The notes beneath the pieces were generated by a model that worked only from the letters and a program-made list of their open reading frames with translations, was not told the DNA's origin and made no database searches. Source: Saccharum officinarum (taxonomy: Eukaryota > Streptophyta > Magnoliopsida > Poales > Poaceae). From it: 64,000 bases of DNA. The stretch spans positions 3,166,988 to 3,230,987 of the forward strand of contig CM036167.1 of NCBI GenBank assembly GCA_020631735.1. Reading direction: 5' to 3'. The stretch's first letter is position 1. Each line of letters begins with the position of its first letter. The translations under genes and the position numbers were made by a program. Shown in pieces: positions 56,922-64,000 of this stretch.

Positions 56922-59900
56922 GCCCTCCTCCTTATAAAAATCTCGTCCCGAGATTTGGAAAGCGTACCATTTTTCATAGAATTCCTTATAACCATCCCGT
57001 AAATAGTCTTCCCGTTCCCATGTAGCGTCACTTTCACTACCCTGATTACTCCACATTACTTTATACCACTTAACCACTTTGCTTCTAGTCACTCGTTCCT
57101 GAGTATCGATCACTCGGACTGGCTTTTCTTCGTAAGTTAGATCGGATTCCAGCCTGATATCTCCTAAAGGGACTCTTTCCTCAGGAACTCGAAGACACTT
57201 TTTGAGCTGTGATACATGGAAGACGTTGAATATGGCACTCATTTCTGGAGGTAACTGGATTTTATACGCAACAGCTCCACTCTTGCCTATGATTTGGAAA
57301 GGACCCACGTATCTTGGCGCAAGTTTCCGCTTAACACCAAAACGTTGGACACTCTTCATTGGAGAAACTTTCAGATAAACGAAGTCTCCAACTTCAAACT
57401 CGAGCGGTTTTCTACGACGGTCAGCATAACTTTTCTGTCTAGCTTGGGCTGCAGCCATATGTTTTTGGATGGTACGGACTTGTTCCTCAGCTTCATGAAC
57501 AAAATCAATACCATAATACCTCCTTTCACCAGCTTCTACCCAGTTTAGTGGGGTTCTACACTTACGACCGTATAAAGCTTCGAATGGGGCCATCTTAATA
57601 CTCTCTTGGTAACTATTATTGTACGAGAATTCGGCTAGAGGTAACCATTTTTCCCAAGAACCCTTGGATGATATTACACATGCCCGCAATAGATCTTCCA
57701 AGATTTGGTTAACCCGTTCCGTCTGTCCTGACGTCTGGGGGTGATAAGCAGAGCTTCTCACTAACTTGGTTCCCAGAAGGTGATGCAAGTGCTCCCAAAA
57801 GCGAGCAGTGAACTGGGGACCACGGTCAGATATGATAGTACGAGGTATCCCATGGAGCCGGACTATCTGATTGAAGTACAACTCAGCATAGTCAGTGGGA
57901 CGATAGTCCACTCTAACTGGAATGAAGTGAGCTGATTTGGTCAAACGATCCACAATTACCCAGATGGAGTTATGATTTTTGACAGTAGGAGGAAGACCGA
58001 CAATGAAATCCATACTTATCTCTTCCCATTTCCAACCTGGGATAGAAAGTGGTTGAAGCAACCCAGCTTTCATGTGCACAGCTTTAACTCTACAGCAGGT
58101 GTCACACCTAGCCACATATGCAGCTATCTCTTTCCGCATCTTGGTCCACCAATAGTATGGCTTCAAATCATAATACATCTTATTGCTACCAGGATGGATG
58201 GACAACTTAGAGGAGTGTGCTTCAGACATAATATCATTTCTAAGCTCTCGGTCCTTAGGCACAACTAACCTATCCTTGAACCATAGTACACCCTCTTCAT
58301 CTACCCTGAACTGTGTAGTTTCTTGCTCTTTCATCTTACGCTTGATGTGGAATATACCAGTGTCAGTCTTTTGGAGCTCAATAATTCTGCTTTTGAGAGT
58401 ACAACTGACAGTGATGTTGTACAAGACTGCTGGATGTAGAAGGCGAGATCGATGAAAATCAGTTTCAACTAGGGAATGGCAATGAGACTTACGGCTTAAA
58501 GCATCCGCAACCACATTTGCCTTGCCAGGATGATAGTGCACTTGAAGGTTATAATCCTTAATCAACTCGAGCCATCTTCTTTGACGCATATTTAACTCGG
58601 GTTGGGTGAAGATGTATTTGAGGCTTTTGTGGTCTGTGTAGATATTGCAAACATTGCCCAACAGATAGTGCCGCCAGGCTTTCAAAGCATGAACAACTGC
58701 GGCGAGTTCTAAGTCATGCGTTGGATAATTCACCTCATGTTTCCGAAGTTGTCGAGAGGTATATGCAATTACTCGGCCTTCCTGCATCAGAACACCTCCC
58801 AAACCTATGCCTGAGGCATCACAATAAACATCAAATGGTTTCTCGATATCCGGTTGTGCCAAAACCGGAGCTGAGGTTAGGAGGGTTCGCAGTTGGTGAA
58901 AAGCCGCATCACACTCAGGAGTCCAGACAAACCTGGTGTCTTTTTGTAGCAACCGAGTCATTGGCTTGGCTATTTTGGAGAAATCCGGGATGAAGCGACG
59001 ATAATAGCCAGCCAAACCAAGAAAACTCCGGACCTCGTGAACCGAGATAGGAGCCTTCCAGTTCAGTACTTCTTGTACCTTGGCGGGGTCCACCATAATT
59101 CCTCCATCGGACAACACATGCCCAAGGAAAGGTACTTCTCGAAGCCAGAATTCGCACTTACTGAACTTTGCATATAGTTGATGTTCACGCAGTCTTGTGA
59201 GGACTATACGCAGATGTTCAGCGTGATCTTCCTCATTTACAGAATATATCAGGATGTCATCAATAAATACCACCACAAACTTGTCCAATTCGGGCATAAA
59301 CACCGAATTCATCAAGTACATGAAGTGTGCGGGGGCATTTGTCAAGCCGAAAGACATAACAAGATACTCATAAAGACCGTATCTGGTAGAAAAGGCTGTC
59401 TTTGGAACATCTTCCGGGCGGATTTTAATTTGATGGTAGCCAGATCTTAGATCGATCTTGGAGAAAACTTTAGCTTTAGACAACTGATCGAACAAGATGT
59501 CGATACGTGGTAGAGGGTACTTATTTTTGACAGTGACTGCATTGAGAGGTCTATAATCTACGCACATCCGCAACGACTGATCCTTCTTCTTTACAAAGAT
59601 AGCAGGACATCCCCACGGCGACGAACTAGGACGAATCAACCCCTTCTTCAAAAGTTCATTCAATTGCACCTTAAGTTCAGCGAGTTCATTTGGAGGCATC
59701 CTATAGGGTCTCCTAGAGATGGGAGCCGTGCCAGGCAACAACTCGATTTTAAATTCCACATCCCGATCCGGAGGGAGCCCCGGCAAATCATCGGGAAAAA
59801 CGTCCGGAAACTCATTTACTACTGGAATTTCGGCCAACGCCTTTGCTTGCACAGCATGAACTTCCCCAGACAAATCAACTTTTCTGGGAAGTTGTACCAG

Positions 59901-61322
59901 AAAACCCTTTTGATCTGTAGGATCTCTGAGCATAACTACCCGAGTGGATGTATCAATGAGTACCCCATTCTGACTCATCCAATTCATGCCCAAGATAACA
60001 TCTATGCCTAAGCCCGGCAAAACCACTAAGGCAAGCGAGTACTTTCGCCCTTCTATCTCAAGCTCAAGATTCCCCACTACTTTATTTGTGGAAATATTCC
60101 CACTTGCTGCGCTAATACAATAACCCCCACCTTCAACAGTATGCAATTTGTGTGCAAACTCTGATGCAAACTTAGGACTGATAAAGGAATGCGAAGCACC
60201 TGAATCAAAAAGTACCACTGCAGGGTGTTGGTCAACTAGGAACTTACCAGCAGTGACAACCTCACCAGATGGGATTTCCTCAATACTGTTATAATGAGCG
60301 TGCCCTTGACGGCCACCTTGGTTGACATTCTTCTTAGGGTAAGGACAGTTCCTGGACCAATGGCCTGGCTTGTTGCAGTTCCAGCAAGGCATGTTGCTAG
60401 GAGGGACACTGGAGCTGCCTTGGCCCGAATTACTCTTTGGCAGAGCCACTGTATATGCCTTGCGAAACCCAGTCTTCACTGGCGCCTTCTTTTGCGGAGG
60501 ACGGAACTTAGCACTTGTGGCAGGAGGGCGAGGAGGAGCCCTCGGGGCAGCTGGAGCTCGAGACTGTGAAGCACCTGCCTCAAGTGCCCTCTTGCGGCTC
60601 TTAGAAGCAGCATAGATAGAGTTATTGTTCTCTTGAGTCAGAGCATCACTGATAAATTCATTGAAAGTAGTGCACTTGCTAGTGCCCATAGTCTTCATCA
60701 GCTTTGGGCCGAGGCCTCTTTTAAAGCTAGCAATTTTCTTGGAATCGGTATCCACAAACTCTGTGGCATACCTTGCCAGGTTGTTGAAGGATTGCAGATA
60801 TTCAGTCAAGCTTTTATTGCCCTGCGACAGCCTCATAAATTCTGTGTGCTTGATAGCCATAAGACCTGGAGGAATATAGTTCCCACGGAATGCGGCCTTG
60901 AACTGGTCCCAAGCAATAGGGACATTTGCAGGCAGTGTGGAACGATAGTGGCTCCACCAAATACCCGCTGGACCATGTAGTTGGTGAGAAGCATATTCAG
61001 TCTTTAGCTCATCAGTCAAGCGAAGCAGACGAAACTTTTGTTCAATAGTATTCAACCACTCATCAGCTTGCAGTGGTTCCTCCGCCTCCTTAAAGAGCGG
61101 GGGCTTAGTATCAAGAAAGTCCTTGAAATCACTGTACTGATTGGGTTCTGGGCCCTGGCGGCCATGACGAGCCTCCCGGTTGGCAAGCTGGCGCATAGCA
61201 TCTGCCAGCATGCGCTGCCCTTCGACCACGGTCTGCATCAACTCAGCCGGGGTAGGTGGTGGCGGAGGGGGTGGCTGTTCCTCATCCTCATTGCCACGAC
61301 CCCGACGGAGATTGTACGACAT
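56901..61322 (-). CDS. chromovirus gag-pol polyprotein with chromodomain (1,473 aa)
   Basis: One uninterrupted frame from the ATG at 61322. Gag domain at about residues 60-240 ([22 protein letters not shown]). CCHC knuckle [14 protein letters not shown] near 315. Protease [11 protein letters not shown] near 375. Reverse transcriptase with [21 protein letters not shown] and the catalytic FIDD near 690. RNase H with [11 protein letters not shown] and [10 protein letters not shown]. Integrase with an H-H-C-C finger ([15 protein letters not shown]) and the DDE residues in [15 protein letters not shown] and TERVNQ. C-terminal chromodomain at about 1405-1455 (VVKWYKVMW...ATWEREDYL). All catalytic residues are present. 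The ATG directly follows TTTTGCAG, an acceptor-like sequence. The last codons pass through the polypurine tract into the LTR, ending at a TAG (56901-56903). Confidence 0.96.
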   Translation of the reverse strand: MSYNLRRGRGNEDEEQPPPPPPPTPAELMQTVVEGQRMLADAMRQLANREARHGRQGPEPNQYSDFKDFLDTKPPLFKEAEEPLQADEWLNTIEQKFRLLRLTDELKTEYASHQLHGPAGIWWSHYRSTLPANVPIAWDQFKAAFRGNYIPPGLMAIKHTEFMRLSQGNKSLTEYLQSFNNLARYATEFVDTDSKKIASFKRGLGPKLMKTMGTSKCTTFNEFISDALTQENNNSIYAASKSRKRALEAGASQSRAPAAPRAPPRPPATSAKFRPPQKKAPVKTGFRKAYTVALPKSNSGQGSSSVPPSNMPCWNCNKPGHWSRNCPYPKKNVNQGGRQGHAHYNSIEEIPSGEVVTAGKFLVDQHPAVVLFDSGASHSFISPKFASEFAHKLHTVEGGGYCISAASGNISTNKVVGNLELEIEGRKYSLALVVLPGLGIDVILGMNWMSQNGVLIDTSTRVVMLRDPTDQKGFLVQLPRKVDLSGEVHAVQAKALAEIPVVNEFPDVFPDDLPGLPPDRDVEFKIELLPGTAPISRRPYRMPPNELAELKVQLNELLKKGLIRPSSSPWGCPAIFVKKKDQSLRMCVDYRPLNAVTVKNKYPLPRIDILFDQLSKAKVFSKIDLRSGYHQIKIRPEDVPKTAFSTRYGLYEYLVMSFGLTNAPAHFMYLMNSVFMPELDKFVVVFIDDILIYSVNEEDHAEHLRIVLTRLREHQLYAKFSKCEFWLREVPFLGHVLSDGGIMVDPAKVQEVLNWKAPISVHEVRSFLGLAGYYRRFIPDFSKIAKPMTRLLQKDTRFVWTPECDAAFHQLRTLLTSAPVLAQPDIEKPFDVYCDASGIGLGGVLMQEGRVIAYTSRQLRKHEVNYPTHDLELAAVVHALKAWRHYLLGNVCNIYTDHKSLKYIFTQPELNMRQRRWLELIKDYNLQVHYHPGKANVVADALSRKSHCHSLVETDFHRSRLLHPAVLYNITVSCTLKSRIIELQKTDTGIFHIKRKMKEQETTQFRVDEEGVLWFKDRLVVPKDRELRNDIMSEAHSSKLSIHPGSNKMYYDLKPYYWWTKMRKEIAAYVARCDTCCRVKAVHMKAGLLQPLSIPGWKWEEISMDFIVGLPPTVKNHNSIWVIVDRLTKSAHFIPVRVDYRPTDYAELYFNQIVRLHGIPRTIISDRGPQFTARFWEHLHHLLGTKLVRSSAYHPQTSGQTERVNQILEDLLRACVISSKGSWEKWLPLAEFSYNNSYQESIKMAPFEALYGRKCRTPLNWVEAGERRYYGIDFVHEAEEQVRTIQKHMAAAQARQKSYADRRRKPLEFEVGDFVYLKVSPMKSVQRFGVKRKLAPRYVGPFQIIGKSGAVAYKIQLPPEMSAIFNVFHVSQLKKCLRVPEERVPLGDIRLESDLTYEEKPVRVIDTQERVTRSKVVKWYKVMWSNQGSESDATWEREDYLRDGYKEFYEKWYAFQISGRDFYKEEGCNTSGV
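56922..56935 (-). other. chromovirus polypurine tract
   Basis: On the minus strand AAGGAGGAGGGC lies directly before the 3' LTR and is translated as part of the polyprotein (K-E-E-G). Confidence 0.8.
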
Positions 61323-61985
61323 CTGCAAAATGCATAGCCAATGAGCACTGACGATGTGGGAAGTTTGTAGATGAATTATTGTAAATATGTCAAACTGACT
61401 TCATGAAATAGACTTCTCAAAATAATCATGGCACAATAATTCATCACAACCGCACAATCCATTCAAGCGGATCAATTGGCGCAATCATGCGAGGGAATCC
61501 AACAAGATGTACTTTGATAAAGGCTCACTCACAAGGAGCACAGCAGTTACTGAACCGTTTACGTTAAAATCTACGTGATTTTTGATCTTTCGCCCGGTAC
61601 TTGGATTCGATTTCAAAGTTTTTAGTTGACTGAGAAAGGCTACTTCAAACTGACCACAAAGAGACTTCTCAACGGTAGAGCTCCATGGTGGATCATGACT
61701 AGCCACCTCGATACCAGCGCGTGCCAAGCAGCACAACCTTATGTCGCGCGCCATAGGAGGCCCTCGGTTTCGTCGCGGCACCGAAGGGTGCTAATCGTGA
61801 CACCATCATCGAACGCCACACAATAAGACATCCAATTGCGATCGAAATTAACAGGTTCCAACTAAACATCCAGGAAACATAGGGTTCGACCTTACATCCC
61901 AAAAGTCAAGTTATTACAAAGCCTCACTCCAACACAGGGAGGGCACAAAAGACAACCCTAACATCATAGCTACGGGATAACTACT
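61323..61985 (-). other. Spacer between the extra ORF and gag
   Basis: 663 nt with no convincing coding sequence. A donor-like CCTT|GTGAGTGAG on the minus strand lies near 61530, and the acceptor-like TTTTGCAG abuts the gag ATG. An intron here would join the 3' side of the extra ORF transcript to gag. Confidence 0.5.
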
Positions 61986-62597
61986 CTAAGCATCGTCCTC
62001 AGAGTCGGTGTCAAGGATCTCCCCGCTGTCCTCATCACTAACAGGCTCTAACTCCTCATCTTCTTCTTCTTCTTCTTCTTCTGGTTCTTCTTCTGGTTCG
62101 GCATTTTGGGGCCCATTGACCTCCACTTCATCATCATTTTCAGCCATGAAGATTCCTGAACCCATGTCATCATCTGCGTTGATATTTCGAGGCAGCAGAG
62201 GATTTAGCTGGTTGTTCAGGCGGTGCACTTCTTCATGAAGATTGTCATTGTATTCTTCAGCATTCTCCAACTGTTGCTCGAGCTCAAACTGACGAGCTCT
62301 CAGAACGTTCTCCTCGTGCCAGGCTTCATCCCTCTGGTTCATGACACGGACCAACATGCGTTGACAGTTGCGGTTTGCTACTGTCAATCTCTGGACTGCA
62401 AGGGTTTCCTGGTCACGATCACGAATCACTTGCTCCAGTTGCTGACGCGCTGCATTCCTGGCAGCAGTCACTTCAGCCAACTCTGCCCTCAGCCTTTCCA
62501 CCTCAGTAGGCTCAGGGCGGGGCTCACGTGGAGCGAGCTGGTGACGCGGTGCCCTGCCCCCAGTGGACTTGCGAGCGGTCCTCTTGGTACGTGCCAT
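61986..62597 (-). CDS. Histone H3-tail-mimic ORF of the chromovirus (203 aa)
   Basis: Starting at the ATG at 62597 the product begins MARTKRTARKSTGG and continues RAPRHQLA. Against the histone H3 tail, 18 of the first 21 residues after Met agree; the changes are Q5R, K14R and K18H. K4, R8, K9, S10, T11 and R17 are kept. There is no histone fold. Residues about 30-132 form a heptad-like charged coiled coil (VERLRAELAEV, LEQQLENAEE, EEVHRLNNQL), and 141-203 is extremely acidic (a run of seven Glu near 173-179, ending DTDSEDDA). An in-frame ATG at 62633 would add 12 residues, but GTTGCTACAG just before 62597 looks like a splice acceptor, favouring the H3-like start. It sits between the 5' LTR and gag, on the same strand. 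No family name is known to me. Function unproven; chromatin-reader decoy, targeting or chaperone-like roles are possible. Confidence 0.88.
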   Translation of the reverse strand: MARTKRTARKSTGGRAPRHQLAPREPRPEPTEVERLRAELAEVTAARNAARQQLEQVIRDRDQETLAVQRLTVANRNCQRMLVRVMNQRDEAWHEENVLRARQFELEQQLENAEEYNDNLHEEVHRLNNQLNPLLPRNINADDDMGSGIFMAENDDEVEVNGPQNAEPEEEPEEEEEEEDEELEPVSDEDSGEILDTDSEDDA

Positions 62598-63367
62598 CTG
62601 TAGCAACAAGATACGACTTAAAGTGAGGATCATTTAGGGGATACGAAATTTAATTTAGTCGGGAGTACTGAAATTTTTAAGGAGGGAGTAAATGATATGT
62701 ATGATATAATTAAACATGATGCATGCACGTTCCGTACGCCCTCTCACCTTAGTAGAAACCTAAAGTTCTAACGCTAGGCGGTGGCATACATACGTTCTCT
62801 CATATAAGCGAAACTATCGGTCTACTCGTTACGCTGTTAGTGTACCTGCAGAAAACCTCATTTCAGCCCAACAGTTTCCCAATATATGCACACAAGAAAG
62901 CAGTAATTTAAATACTTTCCATATACACATCCCCTGATGTATATACTTCAGTATCAAAGCTACCCGATATAAAGGTTCCCACAATTAAGTGCTTACGTAA
63001 TTACATGGTTTAAACATGTAAGTATGCAAGTCACCAAAACTACTCTCCCCTAGATCGCCGGTTGGACAATCATGCTCTCACAACTCACACTTACCAGAGC
63101 GTCGAGGCAATTGATCCATACATTACCACCCAAGTGGATGGCATCCATACAATATCACGCCGTATGGACGACGAAACAAAAACAAACAAGGCCCCCAAGT
63201 TAGTCTTTATAATAAGCCACCTAAGAGTCCTTATTTGGGCTAAGGGATGTGATCACTGGCATACCTAAAAATAATTTTTAGTGTTTTAACCCTTTTCATA
63301 ATCAAATACTTTTGTTTTTAAATACTCGTACGATGTGTTTAATGTTGAATTATGCTCCGGTACCAGC
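62598..63367 (-). other. chromovirus leader with primer site and donor-like sites
   Basis: Next to the 5' LTR the minus strand reads GCTGGTACCGGAGC, close to the initiator tRNA-Met site TGGTATCAGAGC with mismatches. Donor-like sites on the minus strand are CTAAG|GTGAGA at 62748/62747, TGCAG|GTACAC near 62845 and TTTAG|GTATGC near 63263. The first, with the acceptor at 62598, would define a 150-nt intron. No coding sequence seen. Confidence 0.55.
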
Positions 63368-64000
63368 TGTAACAGAACCGACCAAATTATAAGAGCACAA
63401 GTACAAAAACAAGCACCGAAGTGCTCAAATTTTCGAACTTGAGCCCATATAATCCCGGTAGTCAATCGAAACCACGAAGGATTTCAAACCAACTTGCTTA
63501 CAACCAGGATCGCATCATTCAACATACAACATCATACGTTACATTTCACAAGTAGTTCTGAAATAAGTTTACACACACGGAGTCGCAATTATTACAAACC
63601 AAGTTTATAAAAGTAGCGGAAGCAAACACACACCAGTTGTTTAACTACTGCCAGTCTTGTTGATCAACATCCCACAAAAGCATCAGGAAAGTACATAAAA
63701 GATGATCACGCCCAAGTGATCTAGTCTTCGTCACCCGCAGGGTGGAGACAATTTTTGCAGAAGCCTTGGTAGAGCATATCATCTGCAACAGGAGGGAATA
63801 AACCCTGAGTACTGGAATGTACTCAGCTAGACTTACCCGTCGAAAACCAGAAATAAGATGACACCAAGGATTATGCAAGGCTTTCACAAGAGGCTAGCTG
63901 ACATCACATTTTTGCATAAAGGCATAAGTAATTGAGACTCTTATAACCTGTACTAGCAGTTATTTTTAGCATTTACCTGTCATCTATCTTAGCACCTGTA
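63368..64000 (-). repeat. chromovirus 5' LTR, partial (cut by window end)
   Basis: Direct repeat of 52268-52900, starting TGTAACAGAACC. Differences seen include GTGCTC/GTACTC, TTTCGAAC/TTTTGAAC, CAACATCC/CAACCTCC and a T-run one base shorter. Confidence 0.95.

Larger units (their letters stand above)
52268..64000 (-). mobile_element. Tekay/Del-type Ty3/gypsy chromovirus with an extra ORF
   Basis: Minus-strand element: 5' LTR from 63368 rightwards (cut by the window end), leader, extra ORF (62597-61986), spacer, gag-pol ORF (61322-56901), 3' LTR (56921-52268). The LTR is 4,654 bp, TGTAACA...TGTTACA, very long as in the Tekay/Del lineage. The C-terminal chromodomain supports chromovirus. Over the roughly 630 bp where both LTRs can be compared I count six substitutions and one indel, so the insertion is young but older than the copia element. 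The coding region is uninterrupted. GTATG at 52263-52267 would be the target duplication; its partner is outside the window. Confidence 0.92.

Noticed and set aside
61485..61781. 98-codon frame between the mimic ORF and gag
   Set aside because: Short, no motif, interrupts the putative leader intron; not supported as a gene.
61986..62597. A captured full histone H3 gene
   Set aside because: Only the tail matches; after about residue 22 the sequence is coiled coil and acidic, with no histone fold.

Overview
The window is plant nuclear DNA, almost certainly from a grass and probably an Andropogoneae/panicoid genome of the sorghum-maize-sugarcane kind. This rests on intron-split genes with GT-AG junctions, dense Tourist- and Stowaway-like MITEs, nested LTR retrotransposons and GC-rich 5' exons. 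Only two ordinary host genes are convincing: a HAK/KUP/KT potassium transporter (29772-37031, eight exons) and an XRI1-like gene (44338-47198, four exons), both on the plus strand.

Layout. 1-19273 is a retrotransposon nest. A decayed Ty3/gypsy element (Tat/RIRE2-like, minus strand, cut by the left window edge) has its 5' LTR at 4860-5684 plus 19064-19273. That LTR is interrupted by a young, complete Ty1/copia element of SIRE/Maximus type (5685-19058) with a perfect 5-bp target duplication and two near-identical LTRs. Besides gag and pol, the copia element has a third ORF behind what looks like its own promoter and leader. 19776-27662 holds two related long hairpin (foldback, Mutator-like) elements on either side of a hAT transposon (20838-25757) with an 8-bp target duplication and a broken transposase. 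The hAT sits in one copy of a short segmental duplication whose empty counterpart is at about 28034-28280. 29600-37031 is the HAK gene; its 4.3-kb first intron holds three MITEs and a small retroposon. 37032-44200 is intergenic with MITEs, a LINE 3' end and a third hairpin element. 44338-47198 is the XRI1-like gene, whose second intron has gained three MITEs. 47300-52267 is mostly unannotated intergenic DNA.

52268-64000 is a second, much better preserved gypsy element on the minus strand, a Tekay/Del-type chromovirus with a 4.65-kb LTR and one uninterrupted gag-PR-RT-RH-INT-chromodomain ORF. Its right-hand (5') LTR runs off the window.

The most striking observation is in that chromovirus. 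Between its 5' LTR and gag lies an extra 203-aa ORF (61986-62597) whose first residues nearly copy the histone H3 N-terminal tail: 18 of 21 positions match, with K4, R8, K9, S10 and R17 kept. A long coiled coil and a very acidic C-terminus follow. The same element encodes an integrase with a chromodomain, a fold that in related proteins reads methylated H3 tails, so the element appears to carry both a histone-tail reader and a histone-tail mimic. Both ORFs start directly after splice-acceptor-like sequence ending CAG, which suggests they are made from differently spliced RNAs. All functional statements about this ORF are inference from sequence.
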